A stretch of DNA of 54,111 nucleotides from positions 1 through 54,111 of the forward strand of contig JAHBUR010000026.1 in assembly GCA_019637975.1 (NCBI GenBank). The letters are read 5' to 3'. Positions 36,898 to 46,382 of the stretch are shown piece after piece (position 1 is the first letter of the stretch; every line of letters begins with the position of its first letter). The position numbers and the translations under genes were made by a program. The stretch is from Bacteroidota bacterium. Its GTDB lineage: Bacteria > Bacteroidota > Ignavibacteria > UBA10030 > UBA6906. The notes below the pieces were generated by a model. It did not search any database. It saw nothing but the letters and a program-made list of their open reading frames with translations, and was not told the origin of the DNA.

Positions 36898-36909
36898 GTA
36901 GTCTCCTGA

Positions 36910-37926
36910 CTAATGGAAGATGGATTTAGGGAAGATAGATGATAGTTGCTTCATTTCCTTGAGCAGACTGTCGGCTTCCGCGCCGGTTGCCGGTACGGCT
37001 TTCCATTCCTTGACATGAACGGGAATGAAGGAAAATTGCGGCCCTTCGCCGTGTAGCCTGATTTCAAGCAGACCAGTATCATACGTGTGTCTGCTGTTTC
37101 CGCCAAAGATGAGATTTCCGAGTGAATAGGCAATGATCTTGCCCTTGTAGAGTTCAATCCCCTGCAATACATGGGGATGATGGCCGATAATGGCATCGGC
37201 CCCTGCATCGATAACCTTGTGGGCGAATGCACGTTGGGTGGCATCGGGTTTTTGAGCTTTTTCAATCCCCCAATGAAAATTCACTACGATGTAGTCTGCT
37301 TCGTTGTTCTTCTTCAGAAGTCTTATGTCCCGTTGAATGAGCTTCAGCACCCTGTCGGCAACGCCAAAGGATTTTCCCGTTGCGGCCGGAGCCTCACCGC
37401 CATTGTAGTATCCCAAAAGGGCGATTCTTCGCCCCCGAACAGTCTTGATGAGCGCCTGATGAGCCTCGGCGTGCGTTCTTCCTGCCCCTACACGGCCGAT
37501 TCCGGCCGAGTCGAGGAAATCAAGCGTATCGAAAAGTCCATCCTTCCCGAAGTCATGAATATGATTGTTTGCGATATTTACCACCTCTATTCCGGCAGCC
37601 GAAATCACGTCGAGAAACCGGGGCTTCATGCGGAATGTAAATGGCTTCTCCTGTCGCTTGCCCCGGACGGTTACAGGGACTTCAAGATTCACCATGCTGA
37701 TGTGATCTGTTCTGAACAAATCAAATTCGCTGAACGCACGATGAATATCATCCCCCACCGCCTCCTGATAGCGGTGCGCGAGAAGAACATCGCCGCCAAA
37801 GCGCATTATCACTTCGAGAGTGTCCGTTGGCGAGGACGGCAAATCCGTTTCAAGGGAATATGCCTGAGAAACACAAAGAACTGTCAGGCACAAAGCAAAA
37901 CGAACCCGCATCAGGACAATATTCAC
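36910..37926 (-). CDS. CapA family (PgsA-type metallophosphatase-like) protein
   Basis: A 338-residue exported protein with the CapA/PgsA fold: FGGDVLLAHRYQ, ANNHIHDFGKDGL and VNFHWGIEK, and GHHPHVLQGIELY near the C-terminus. Related proteins act in poly-gamma-glutamate or polysaccharide export, but the family is broad. The proposed start is GTG (37926); the ATG at 37911 gives a cleaner signal peptide (MRVRFALCLTVLCVSQAYS). Neither has a Shine-Dalgarno. No pgsB/pgsC are present. Confidence 0.83.
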   Translation of the reverse strand: MNIVLMRVRFALCLTVLCVSQAYSLETDLPSSPTDTLEVIMRFGGDVLLAHRYQEAVGDDIHRAFSEFDLFRTDHISMVNLEVPVTVRGKRQEKPFTFRMKPRFLDVISAAGIEVVNIANNHIHDFGKDGLFDTLDFLDSAGIGRVGAGRTHAEAHQALIKTVRGRRIALLGYYNGGEAPAATGKSFGVADRVLKLIQRDIRLLKKNNEADYIVVNFHWGIEKAQKPDATQRAFAHKVIDAGADAIIGHHPHVLQGIELYKGKIIAYSLGNLIFGGNSRHTYDTGLLEIRLHGEGPQFSFIPVHVKEWKAVPATGAEADSLLKEMKQLSSIFPKSIFH

Positions 37927-38163
37927 AAGAAAATGCCAGTCACTTGTTGAAACAAAACAAGGAAGCGTAAGCCTCCTTTTGCTTGATGTCCGCCATCATC
38001 GCCTGTAATTCTGCCCCCATCATCTGAGAAACTGCTTCAAGCCAAGACCGATTATCTCTGAAAGTATATGAAAATAGAAGAAGGCTTGCAAGATGAGCGC
38101 TGCTCCATAAAACAAAAAAGGAAGCCCAAAGGCTTCCCTTTTCATTTCGATTTGAACAATCGT
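37927..38163. other. Intergenic region between CapA and the beta-barrel genes
   Basis: This 237-base stretch holds the terminator at 38113-38140 and a second, imperfect hairpin (AAGGAAGC/GCCTCCTT, about 37961-37980). A 41-codon hydrophobic frame on the minus strand (38020-38145) overlaps the terminator and has no Shine-Dalgarno; see the rejected list. No other gene is supported. Confidence 0.5.
38113..38140 (-). terminator. Rho-independent terminator after the first beta-barrel gene
   Basis: On the minus strand GGAAGCC-TTTG-GGCTTCC is followed by TTTTTTGTTTT. It lies 24 bases after the stop of the 192-residue beta-barrel gene. A-runs on the other side make it potentially bidirectional. Confidence 0.75.
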
Positions 38164-38742
38164 TCAGTTAAAGATGTACCCGATACGGGCTGCAATGCTC
38201 GCCGCACCTGAGACACCAAGATAGCGTACCGCAACGTCAAAGTTGCTTGCTTCGAAACCAACCATCGGCTGATATGTGAAATCGCTACCGGAGACCGAAA
38301 TACTCTGTGCGGGAACGACGACGATGGTGCCAACTGTGATTGCAGGGGTATCCTGTGTGTACGAGGAGAAGATCAATCCCATGTCAAATCCGCCGTAGAG
38401 TCTGAATGGACTGCTTGCGGGTGCAAAGTAGTATCGTCCGCCAACAACAACAGGAATCATGCTCCAGTTGCCCGGTTTGATTGTGAACGTGCCAACTGTC
38501 CGCTCTTTGCCTGAAAAGATCATGTATCCTGCTGTTCCGTTGAGGGTTAACATATCATTAATCGGATAGTATCCCTTTGCAGTACCGCCAATTCCAAGAT
38601 TCCAGCCATCGCTGAAACCGGTCGTCATCGGAATTGCCACGTCTGCACCGACACCGAAACGGAACTTCCCTTGCGCACTTGTGCTGTCAACTGCAAAAAC
38701 AACAAACGCCACTGCCAGAACTACTAGCAATGTTTTTTTCAT
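38164..38742 (-). CDS. Outer-membrane beta-barrel protein (192 residues)
   Basis: A signal peptide (MKKTLLVVLAVAFVVFAVDSTSA) leads into a small beta-barrel with alternating strands and glycine turns (FGVGADVAIPMTTGFSD, AARIGYIFN with C-terminal aromatic). It resembles OmpA-like or PF13505-type barrels common in Bacteroidota. A well-matched promoter and a 5' leader of about 75 bases precede it. The specific role is not recognised. Confidence 0.75.
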   Translation of the reverse strand: MKKTLLVVLAVAFVVFAVDSTSAQGKFRFGVGADVAIPMTTGFSDGWNLGIGGTAKGYYPINDMLTLNGTAGYMIFSGKERTVGTFTIKPGNWSMIPVVVGGRYYFAPASSPFRLYGGFDMGLIFSSYTQDTPAITVGTIVVVPAQSISVSGSDFTYQPMVGFEASNFDVAVRYLGVSGAASIAARIGYIFN

Positions 38743-38800
38743 AAAGGTACCCCTTTTGAATGTGATAAGTTATGGTTATTTGGTGGATTGTGGTCAGAAG

Positions 38801-38821
38801 TCAGGTTCGGTAAACCCGACT
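38801..38821 (-). promoter_or_regulatory. 5'-UTR hairpin of the beta-barrel gene
   Basis: GTCGGGTT-TACCG-AACCTGAC can form an 8-bp stem with one G-U pair at the predicted transcript start. It may protect the 5' end or modulate translation. It is a prediction from the sequence only. Confidence 0.3.
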
Positions 38822-38822
38822 A

Positions 38823-38851
38823 AGTATATGCAAAATGGAGCTTGCTGTCAA
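38823..38851 (-). promoter_or_regulatory. Promoter of the 192-residue beta-barrel gene
   Basis: TTGACA and TATACT lie 17 bases apart on the minus strand, nearly the sigma70 consensus. The predicted start is near 38816, about 74 bases before the ATG. Confidence 0.6.
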
Positions 38852-38924
38852 GTTAAGAAATTCGCATCTAAAGGAAATCCCCCGTTTGGGGTATTTCACG
38901 AAAACGTATATAAAAATGGACAGG

Positions 38925-39590
38925 TTACAAGCTGAACAGCGCGCCAAATTGAATCATAAAGCCACGGGACTTCGCGCTTGGAGCCGTGGCACCCTGCTGA
39001 ACTTGGCGAGCATCAACGTTCGACAGCCCCAGAGCATATCGAACGTCGCCGGTCAGTGCGACGCTTTTTGTAAGGTTGAACTTCGCCCCACCACCGAACG
39101 CAAGAGCAAAATCAAGCGAGGAGACATTGCTTTTGATGTCGGTTTCCTGGGGGGCTCCCTGAAGAAGATCCACCTTCTGTGTGGCGGAAGCCACGATTCC
39201 TAAGCAGGGGCCTGCGAAGCCGTAGGGTTGGAAAGTTCCGCTCATCAAGAGTATCTTGAAAAGAATCGGAATGTCAATCTTGCTTATGGAAATTGTTTCA
39301 CTTGCTCCTTGTTGATTCTGCCACTTCGTTGAAGCCCCATTATAGCCAGGTTCAATCTGTACACCGAACATACCTCCGAACAAGAGCTCAATCTGTGCAG
39401 CAGCAACCAAACGCAGAATGCCACTTTTTGAAATGCCGGGGTTTCCCTGATACGGGTCAGGGTCAACCGACAACGAGCTGACATTAAGACCCGCTTTCGG
39501 ACCAACAGAGAATTTGATCTGCGATACTGATGGGACCGTCAACGTAACGGCAAACAGAATGAGCAGACAAATGCGGAAAATTGTGAGCAT
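38925..39590 (-). CDS. Outer-membrane beta-barrel protein (221 residues, PorT-like fold)
   Basis: A signal peptide and a barrel beginning FSVGPKAGLNVSSLS, as in PF13568-type outer-membrane proteins of Bacteroidota. It ends with a C-terminal aromatic pattern (FMIQFGALFSL). GAGGAG is upstream of the ATG. Some relatives act in T9SS (PorT), but this is a large family and that role is not implied. Confidence 0.75.
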   Translation of the reverse strand: MLTIFRICLLILFAVTLTVPSVSQIKFSVGPKAGLNVSSLSVDPDPYQGNPGISKSGILRLVAAAQIELLFGGMFGVQIEPGYNGASTKWQNQQGASETISISKIDIPILFKILLMSGTFQPYGFAGPCLGIVASATQKVDLLQGAPQETDIKSNVSSLDFALAFGGGAKFNLTKSVALTGDVRYALGLSNVDARQVQQGATAPSAKSRGFMIQFGALFSL

Positions 39591-39641
39591 TGTGTTTCTC
39601 CTCGACCTTGTTGAGAATTTGTTATTTTCTTTGGTGAATAC

Positions 39642-40154
39642 TCATGGAATCTCATACCGAATGCCGGGCCGGATGGCGATATTGAATACCGTGATACCAG
39701 GGAATCCGGGGAAGGGCGACGAAACAAATTGTGGCCCGAGAGTCAGATCCGCCGATACATACAAATTCTTCGCAACACCGAAGCTTGCCCCTCCCCCAAA
39801 GGGGATGAACACATGGGGGCCAGCCGTCACAAATACAAGTGCAAAACCTGCATGCGCATACGGCTTGATATTCGAACCGGGGATCTGAAAGTAGTACTTG
39901 AAATATGATACCCACGTTATGGGTGTCCCTGTTGCCGTTGTGATGTCGAACTCGGTGCCAACAGCCGGCCCTTTCCCGAACATGACTTCCGCCATCGGCC
40001 CGAATGTGAAATCCGTCGAACTGGCGCCTCCGCCCGTTGAGATGGAAAGCCCCATATTCCCTCCGACTACCCAACGTACTTGGGATTGGGAAGGATCGGC
40101 AAGAACAGCAAACAGAACGAAAAGAGCAATAACCGCCGTAACCCGATTTTTCAT
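39642..40154 (-). CDS. Outer-membrane beta-barrel protein (170 residues)
   Basis: A signal peptide (MKNRVTAVIALFVLFAVLADPSQS) followed by short beta-strand pairs with Gly and aromatic turns. An AAGGAGT Shine-Dalgarno precedes the ATG. It starts 30 bases after the acyl-CoA dehydrogenase stop. It is the third small barrel in a row; the three are not obviously copies of one another. Function unknown. Confidence 0.7.
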   Translation of the reverse strand: MKNRVTAVIALFVLFAVLADPSQSQVRWVVGGNMGLSISTGGGASSTDFTFGPMAEVMFGKGPAVGTEFDITTATGTPITWVSYFKYYFQIPGSNIKPYAHAGFALVFVTAGPHVFIPFGGGASFGVAKNLYVSADLTLGPQFVSSPFPGFPGITVFNIAIRPGIRYEIP

Positions 40155-40184
40155 GCTTTACTCCTTGTTGGTTGTTTTGTTTGT

Positions 40185-41322
40185 TTACCGCAAGAGTGAG
40201 CGTGAGATAACGACACGCTGAATCTCTGAAGTACCTTCGTAAATCTCTGTGATCTTCGCATCGCGCAAGTACCTCTCGACGAGATATTCCTGAACGTATC
40301 CGTATCCTCCGTGAATTTGGATCGCCTCCAGTGCAGCCTGAACGGATATTTTGGACGCGAAGAGTTTTGCCATTGCCGCTTCCGATCCGAATGGAAGTCC
40401 GGCATCTTTAAGCGCCGCAGCCTTCAAAATCAACAAGCGGGCAGCCTGGATGTTAGTTGCCATCTCGGCAATCTTGAATTGAATTGCCTGCAGTTCTGCA
40501 ATAGGCTTGTCAAACGCTTTCCGTTGTTTTGAGTAATTGATGGATGCATCAAGACAGGCTTGCGCTATTCCGAGCGCCTGTGCGGCAATCCCGATACGGC
40601 CGCCTTCCAGGGTTTTCATGGCGAACTTGAAACCGTCTCCCTCTTCACCAATTCTGTTGGCGACAGGAATTCTCGCATCCTGAAATGCAAGCGAAACGGT
40701 ATCGGAACTGCGGATTCCCAACTTCTTCTCTTTCTTTGCCACGGAGAACCCCGGTATGCCCTTGTCGACAATGAACGTGCTGATACCCTTGGGTCCCTTT
40801 GATTTATCAGTGGCGGCCATAACGAGCACAAGGTCGCATGTGCTTCCGTTGGTAATCCAGTTCTTTGTACCGTTGAGAATATAATAATCGCCATCACGAT
40901 CCGCAACTGTTCGTTGGTTTGAGGCATCACTTCCTGCCTCGGGCTCGGAGAGGGCAAATGCCCCGAGCTTTTTGCCGGATGCCAGATCACGCAAATACCG
41001 TTGCTTTTGATCTTCAGTTCCGTATTTGTCGATTCCGTAACAGACAAGCGAGTTATTGACAGACATGATGACACCGCAGGAAGCATCAACGCGGGAGATT
41101 TCCTCCATCGCACCGAGCTGATCGAATCCAAGCCCGCACCACCCCACTCTTCCGGTACCATCATCCCCATGAAGCCGAGTTCCCCCCATTTCTTTTACGA
41201 GATCGTGGGGAAAAAATCTCCTTCTCATCCCGTTCCAATGGAACTGGCGCTATTTTCTGATCGGCAAAGTGGCGCGCTGTTTCGCGTATAAGTTCGTGTG
41301 TCTCTGAGAATTGAAAATCCAT
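40185..41322 (-). CDS. Acyl-CoA dehydrogenase (frame-disrupted near the N-terminus)
   Basis: The body (40185-41100) is an intact acyl-CoA dehydrogenase: ALSEPEAGSDA, the flavin-binding loops, and the catalytic base region YGYVQEYLVERYLRDAK. The N-terminus MDFQFSETHELIRETARHFA begins at the ATG at 41322 in another frame. Three one-base changes would restore a continuous ~379-residue protein: in the run of six A at 41211-41216, in the run of six C at 41182-41187 and at CC 41113-41114 (plus-strand bases). Repaired, it reads EKEIFPHDLVKEMGELGFMG. The enzyme oxidises acyl-CoA to enoyl-CoA. The errors look like homopolymer miscalls. Confidence 0.75.
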
Positions 41323-41342
41323 GATGGTGTATGTTCCCCTGT

Positions 41343-42206
41343 TCAGTGTGGTTTGGTGTAATCGTAGAAGCCTTTTCCGCTCTTGCGGCCAAGGTGCCCT
41401 GCGGCAACCATTTTCTTCAGTAGCGGGCAGGGACGGTACTTTGAGTCGCCGAGACCTTCGTGAAGAACATTCATGATGGAAAGGCACACATCAAGCCCGA
41501 TAAAGTCCGCAAGGGTCAGCGGACCCATCGGATGATTCATGCCGAGTTTCATCACTGTGTCGATGGATTCAGGGGTCGCTACTCCCTCCATCACACAGTA
41601 CATTGCTTCATTCAGCATCGGAAGAAGTACACGGTTTGAAACAAAACCCGGATAGTCATTGACCTCCACGGGTACCTTTTCCAGTTTTTCCGAGAGCGCC
41701 TTCACCGTCGCGTATGTTTCATTCGATGTTGCGAGTCCGCGTATCACTTCAATCAACTTCATGACGGGAACGGGATTCATGAAGTGCATCCCTATCACTT
41801 TGTCCGGGCGCTTGGTGGTTGCAGCAATTTCCGTTATTGAGATGGAAGATGTATTCGAAGCGAGAATCGTCTCCGCCTTGCATGAGGAATCAAGAGTCTT
41901 GAAAATGTCGCTTTTGATCTTTTGATTCTCCGTTGCTGCTTCGATAACGATATCTGCCGTCGATGCCGCAGATGCCAGATCCGTCGAGAGCCGGATGTTT
42001 CCAAGCGTTGTCTTCTTGGTTTCCTCGGTCAGGACACCTTTCTTCACTTGGCGATCAAGATTGGCGGATATGGTTGCCAACCCCTTGTCGAGAAACTCTT
42101 GCTTGATATCGTTCAGTGTTACAGTGAATCCATACTGGGCAAAAACGTGGGCGATACCGTTGCCCATGGTTCCCGCGCCTACCACGGTTACATTCTTGAT
42201 GTTCAA
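41343..42206 (-). CDS. 3-hydroxybutyryl-CoA / 3-hydroxyacyl-CoA dehydrogenase
   Basis: A 287-residue NAD-dependent dehydrogenase with the dinucleotide motif [16 protein letters not shown] and the C-terminal domain ([17 protein letters not shown]). It interconverts 3-hydroxyacyl- and 3-oxoacyl-CoA. Size and order (thiolase, this gene, acyl-CoA dehydrogenase) fit a short-chain beta-oxidation or butyrate-type module. No enoyl-CoA hydratase is in the window. Confidence 0.9.
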   Translation of the reverse strand: MNIKNVTVVGAGTMGNGIAHVFAQYGFTVTLNDIKQEFLDKGLATISANLDRQVKKGVLTEETKKTTLGNIRLSTDLASAASTADIVIEAATENQKIKSDIFKTLDSSCKAETILASNTSSISITEIAATTKRPDKVIGMHFMNPVPVMKLIEVIRGLATSNETYATVKALSEKLEKVPVEVNDYPGFVSNRVLLPMLNEAMYCVMEGVATPESIDTVMKLGMNHPMGPLTLADFIGLDVCLSIMNVLHEGLGDSKYRPCPLLKKMVAAGHLGRKSGKGFYDYTKPH

Positions 42207-42262
42207 AGCATTTTCCTTCTATTTCTTCGGTATGTTGGCCGGAGTTGATGGTGGAACGGTGA

Positions 42263-43444
42263 TTAGACACGCTCGACAATCAGCGCGGACGATTCTCCGC
42301 CTCCGATGCAAATTGCGGCAAGTCCGCGCTTGAGATTGCGTTGTTCGAGAGCATGAAGCAGCGTGACCAGAATTCTCGCACCGCTGGCGCCAATAGGATG
42401 GCCGAGAGCCACGGCTCCGCCATTGACGTTCAGCTTGTTGACATCCAGGGCAAGAATGTTGCTGACTGCAAGGGCAACAACGGCAAACGCCTCATTGATT
42501 TCGAACAGATCGATATCATTCAAACTCATCGCTGCCCTGCTTAACACGTTGTTGATGCCATCGGCAGGAGCCGTTGTGAACCAGAGCGGTTCCTTGGCCG
42601 AAGACGCTTGCGCAACGATGCGGGCAAGAGGTTTCACGCCGAGGGACTTCGCCTTTTCGGCGGACATGAGAACGAGTGCCGCAGCGCCGTCATTGATTTT
42701 CGAGGAGTTCGCGGCAGTAACGCTGCCGTCTTTCATGAAGGCTGATTTCAATTTCGGGATCTTTGAGAAATCCGTTTTGAAGACATCTTCATCATCAACA
42801 ACAGTTTTTGTTTCCTTGCCCTCAGTGACTTCAACTCCAACGATTTCCTTCGCAAACCGGCCTGTCTTTTGTGACTCTTGCGCCCGCGAATAACTCAGGA
42901 TGGCGAACTCGTCCTGCTTATCCCTCGGGACATGACATTCTCTCGCACACAATTCTGCCGCATTGCCCATCGGCGAGTCATCATAAACGTTCAACAGTCC
43001 GTCTCGCATCATTGAATCAAGAATCTGCGCATGTCCCATACGGTAGCCTGCACGGGCTTTGTCCAACAGGTACGGAGCATTGGACATACTCTCCATGCCG
43101 CCTGCGACCACAACATCCGCGTGTCCGAGCATGATGGATTGAGCGCCGAGCATAACGGCCTTCAGTCCCGAACCGCAAACCTTGTTGACCGTCATCGTTT
43201 CGACGGCGACCGGCAAGCCCGCATAGATCGCTGCTTGGCGGGCGGGTGCTTGTCCGACGCCTGCTTGAATGACGTTGCCCATGATCACTTCATTGACTTG
43301 CTCGGATGCAATGTTCGCGCGCTTCAGCGCTTCTTTGATAACAAGAGCTCCAAGCTTCGGGGCCGGCACGGAACTGAGAGCCCCACGGAAACTCCCTATC
43401 GGCGTTCTGCAACCGCTGACAATGACAACTTCGTTCGTATTCAT
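42263..43444 (-). CDS. Acetyl-CoA C-acetyltransferase (thiolase)
   Basis: A 393-residue thiolase. The nucleophile is Cys90 in NKVCGSGLKAVM, the His is in ALGHPIGASGAR, and the second cysteine is Cys379 in AICIGGGESSA. The IGGGESS replaces the more usual GGGQG/MG, a mild variation. It either condenses two acetyl-CoA or cleaves 3-oxoacyl-CoA. It follows rho by a single base, so it is probably co-transcribed with it. Confidence 0.92.
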   Translation of the reverse strand: MNTNEVVIVSGCRTPIGSFRGALSSVPAPKLGALVIKEALKRANIASEQVNEVIMGNVIQAGVGQAPARQAAIYAGLPVAVETMTVNKVCGSGLKAVMLGAQSIMLGHADVVVAGGMESMSNAPYLLDKARAGYRMGHAQILDSMMRDGLLNVYDDSPMGNAAELCARECHVPRDKQDEFAILSYSRAQESQKTGRFAKEIVGVEVTEGKETKTVVDDEDVFKTDFSKIPKLKSAFMKDGSVTAANSSKINDGAAALVLMSAEKAKSLGVKPLARIVAQASSAKEPLWFTTAPADGINNVLSRAAMSLNDIDLFEINEAFAVVALAVSNILALDVNKLNVNGGAVALGHPIGASGARILVTLLHALEQRNLKRGLAAICIGGGESSALIVERV

Positions 43445-43445
43445 G

Positions 43446-44699
43446 TTAGCTGTTCATAGATTTCAAGAATTCTTTGTTTGATTTTGTCCCTCTCATCTTG
43501 TCCAGCAAAAATTCCATCGCTTCGACCGTGTTGAAATCGGACAAGAACTTGCGCAAGACCCAGACGCGATTCAGATCGTCGGCATCCATCAGCAATTCCT
43601 CCTTGCGTGTGCCCGACCGGTTGACGTCCATTGCCGGGAACATGCGTTTATCGCTCAACTTGCGGTCGAGAACGATTTCCATGTTGCCCGTGCCTTTGAA
43701 CTCTTCAAAGATCACTTCGTCCATCCTGCTGCCGGTTTCTATCAGAGCCGTCGCGACAATCGTGAGGCTCCCCCCCTCTTCGATGTTACGGGCCGCACCG
43801 AAGAATCGCTTCGGCTTGTGCAGTGCATTCGCATCGACACCACCCGACAGGATTTTCCCTGAATGCGGAACAACCGTGTTGTGGGCGCGGGCAAGTCGCG
43901 TGATGCTGTCAAGCAACACAACAACGTCGCGCTTTGCTTCGACGAGGCGTTTCGCTTTTTCCAACACCATATCCGCCACCTGTACGTGACGCTCCGGCGG
44001 TTCGTCAAACGTCGAGCTGACGACTTCCGCATTCACGGAACGTTCCATATCCGTCACCTCTTCGGGTCGCTCGTCGATCAACAGAACGATGAGTTTCACT
44101 TCGGGGTGATTGCGGGAAATGCTGTTCGCAATCTTCTGCAGAAGAATTGTTTTACCTGCCTTCGGCGGCGAGACGATCATCCCGCGTTGGCCCTTGCCTA
44201 TCGGAGTAAGTAAATCCATAATGCGCATCGAATACTCGCCGGGTGCCGTCTCCAACTTGATTGTCGTATTCGGATACAACGGCGTGAGATTGTCGAACAA
44301 CACACGCTCCCTGATCGATTCCGGATTTTCATCATTGACTGCCTCGACGCGTAGCAGCGCAAAGAAGCGCTCGCCCTCCTTCGGAGGTCGAACCTGCCCG
44401 CTTACAGTATCGCCCGTTCTGAGGTTAAATTTTTTGATTTGGGAGGGGGAAACGTAAATGTCGTCGGGCGACGGAAGGTAGTTGTAGTCCACCGACCGGA
44501 GAAAGCCGTAGCCGTCAGGCAAAACCTCCAACACTCCTTTGCTGAATGTGAGGCCGCCTTGTTCGGTTTGCGCTTCAAGGATTTTGAAAATGAGTTCCTG
44601 CTTTCGCAGATCGCTGTAGCCGGTGATGTTCAGGTCTTTGGCGATTTGGTTGAGCTCTGCAATCTTTTTTGACTTGAGCTCTGCAATGTCCATTGGCAT
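43446..44699 (-). CDS. rho: Transcription termination factor Rho
   Basis: A 417-residue hexameric RNA helicase. The N-terminal RNA-binding domain has a short helical start ([14 protein letters not shown]) and GYGFLRS; the ATPase core holds [15 protein letters not shown] and the Q/R-loop segments [15 protein letters not shown]. It is full length with no N-terminal insertion. A strong promoter lies 200 bases upstream, leaving a leader of about 190 bases. In other bacteria rho is controlled by attenuation in its leader; this leader may serve the same purpose. Confidence 0.95.
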   Translation of the reverse strand: MPMDIAELKSKKIAELNQIAKDLNITGYSDLRKQELIFKILEAQTEQGGLTFSKGVLEVLPDGYGFLRSVDYNYLPSPDDIYVSPSQIKKFNLRTGDTVSGQVRPPKEGERFFALLRVEAVNDENPESIRERVLFDNLTPLYPNTTIKLETAPGEYSMRIMDLLTPIGKGQRGMIVSPPKAGKTILLQKIANSISRNHPEVKLIVLLIDERPEEVTDMERSVNAEVVSSTFDEPPERHVQVADMVLEKAKRLVEAKRDVVVLLDSITRLARAHNTVVPHSGKILSGGVDANALHKPKRFFGAARNIEEGGSLTIVATALIETGSRMDEVIFEEFKGTGNMEIVLDRKLSDKRMFPAMDVNRSGTRKEELLMDADDLNRVWVLRKFLSDFNTVEAMEFLLDKMRGTKSNKEFLKSMNS

Positions 44700-44846
44700 G
44701 GAGCGTGAATCCCTTCACTAAAAATATATGCGCCCTTCACACGTTGACCTCGAGCCAGATCGTGAAAGTCTATTCGGGGAGAACGGTTGAAGAGAATTGG
44801 TTGGATGTGTAATAACTGATGAGTTCGAACAGGTGGTACTTCAGAC

Positions 44847-44864
44847 GCCTGCCGTATCGCAGGC
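44847..44864 (-). promoter_or_regulatory. Palindrome in the rho leader
   Basis: The sequence GCCTGC CGTATC GCAGGC forms a 6-bp GC-rich hairpin (longer with CCTGCC flanks) about 150 bases before the rho ATG. It resembles short palindromic repeats of Bacteroidota/Chlorobi intergenic DNA. It could be an attenuator element or a repeat; no other copy was seen here. Confidence 0.35.
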
Positions 44865-44898
44865 AGGAGCCGCTAAAAACATTCCTCTTTCCATCAAA

Positions 44899-44927
44899 AA
44901 TATAGACTATTTGAATTAGATTGTCAA
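44899..44927 (-). promoter_or_regulatory. Promoter of rho
   Basis: TTGACA and TATATT are exactly 17 bases apart on the minus strand. The predicted transcript starts near 44892. Spacing and hexamers are close to the sigma70 ideal. Confidence 0.65.
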
Positions 44928-45027
44928 GCATGTTGCAGCAGCTTAACGAAGCGATGGGATCCTTTTTCCGGTAAGATGCTGCTGTTTTTAGAAATGTTCC
45001 GGAAAGCGCTTCCAAGGTATTCCACCG

Positions 45028-46335
45028 CTATCCGGTTATCTGATCTGAAAGCGATTTCAAGGCCTCGGCGACGACATAATGCGACCCTGTAATGACAATT
45101 TTTGTCCTCTCACGGGAGATTTTCCTTGCGGCAAGAATACCTTTTTGAACAGTGCCGGCATCGATCGCCGTTACACCTGTCTTTCGCACTTCTCTGGCAA
45201 TTACTCTTGAACTCAGAGAGCGTTTGTTCTTTGCACTGACGGCAATCACCTGGCTGCCGATGCGGCTGACAACTTCGCACATCTCCGGGTACTGTTTGTC
45301 TCTCATTACCCCGAATACGACTACGCAATTTCGAAAGCGGTGTGAAGAAATCGTCTCCGCAAGCGAGTTCAACCCCTCCACATTATGCGCAACATCCAAA
45401 ACGAAGCGGCCTCCCACCCTCTCGAATCGCCCTCGCAGGCCGGTGTTTGCCCGGACATGCTCGAATCCCCGGTGAATGGTGTCGTCCGAAATTCCACTGA
45501 ACAGTTTCGTATGTACATTGGATCGCATGAGTACATCAATTGCCGCAAAGGCAGTCGTTGCATTATTAATCTGATGTTCCCCCGCAAGTTCAAGCCGGAC
45601 ATGTGAAACGGAAAACCGTCGTGATTGAAAGCGAAGCGTCGAATGCCGTCCGTCCGTTTTGCGTCGCTTCACGTTGACATTTTTGTGTGAGACAATGAGC
45701 GGCGACTTTTTTCCGGCGCAGATTCGTCGTAGCGTCGCTGATACCTCCGGGTTTGTGGATCCTGTAACACAAGGCGTATGCCGCTTGATAATCCCTCCCT
45801 TTTCACGTGCTATTGTTTGCAGCGTATTTCCGAGATACTCCATGTGGTCAAACGAAACGCCTGTTATGACACTCACCAGCGGGCGTAACACGTTGGTGGA
45901 ATCCAGGCGCCCTCCGAGACCCGCTTCAACGACCGCTATATCAACATGACGATCCGCAAAATATTGGAACGCGATGCAGGTAGTTGCTTCGAAAAACGTG
46001 GCGTTCAACTGTTCGATCATCGGGCGCAGTTTCCTTGCATACTGAACAAGAAGCTGTTCCGGCATTTCAATTCCGTTGATGCGGATGCGCTCAGTGAATT
46101 TGACAAGATGAGGAGATGTGTACAGCGCGGTGGTGCAGCCCGATTCCATCAACACCGATGCAATAAGCGACGCCGTCGAGCCCTTGCCATTCGTTCCCGC
46201 AATGTGAATCGACAGAAATCTTCGTTCCGGATTCCCGACGGATTTCAACAGTGCTCTGATATTGCGCAGCCCGAATTTCATACCGCGACTCTGAAGTCCG
46301 TACAGAAAACGGAGTGTTTCGTTGTAAGCCTTCAT
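45028..46335 (-). CDS. folC: Bifunctional folylpolyglutamate synthase / dihydrofolate synthase
   Basis: An ATP-dependent ligase with the P-loop HIAGTNGKGSTASLIASV and the Mur-ligase-like C-terminal domain (RFVLDVAHNVEGLNSL). It adds glutamate to dihydropteroate and then to folates. ATG at 46335 (435 residues) gives the family N-terminus (MKAYNETLRFLYGLQ); the frame is open to a TTG inside pyrD. Neither has a clear Shine-Dalgarno. It is the last gene of the operon that starts at 50183. Confidence 0.92.
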   Translation of the reverse strand: MKAYNETLRFLYGLQSRGMKFGLRNIRALLKSVGNPERRFLSIHIAGTNGKGSTASLIASVLMESGCTTALYTSPHLVKFTERIRINGIEMPEQLLVQYARKLRPMIEQLNATFFEATTCIAFQYFADRHVDIAVVEAGLGGRLDSTNVLRPLVSVITGVSFDHMEYLGNTLQTIAREKGGIIKRHTPCVTGSTNPEVSATLRRICAGKKSPLIVSHKNVNVKRRKTDGRHSTLRFQSRRFSVSHVRLELAGEHQINNATTAFAAIDVLMRSNVHTKLFSGISDDTIHRGFEHVRANTGLRGRFERVGGRFVLDVAHNVEGLNSLAETISSHRFRNCVVVFGVMRDKQYPEMCEVVSRIGSQVIAVSAKNKRSLSSRVIAREVRKTGVTAIDAGTVQKGILAARKISRERTKIVITGSHYVVAEALKSLSDQITG

Positions 46336-46382
46336 GGAGGTATTGCGGGATGATACCGCGATGCGACGAAACGGGGATTCAC

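Larger units (their letters stand above)
44700..45027. other. Rho leader and folC-rho intergenic region
   Basis: A 328-base region. It holds a strong promoter for rho (44899-44927) and a palindrome (GCCTGC-CGTATC-GCAGGC, 44847-44864) inside the predicted leader. An 81-codon minus-strand frame (44770-45015) crosses both and is not supported as a gene. Confidence 0.55.

Noticed and set aside
38020..38145. A 41-codon hydrophobic frame on the minus strand (starts MKREAFGLPFLFYGAALI)
   Set aside because: It has no Shine-Dalgarno, its first codons are the stem of a strong terminator, and it sits between genes; a composition effect is more likely than a gene.
44770..45015. An 81-codon minus-strand frame upstream of rho
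   Set aside because: It crosses the rho promoter and the leader palindrome, has no Shine-Dalgarno and no family character.
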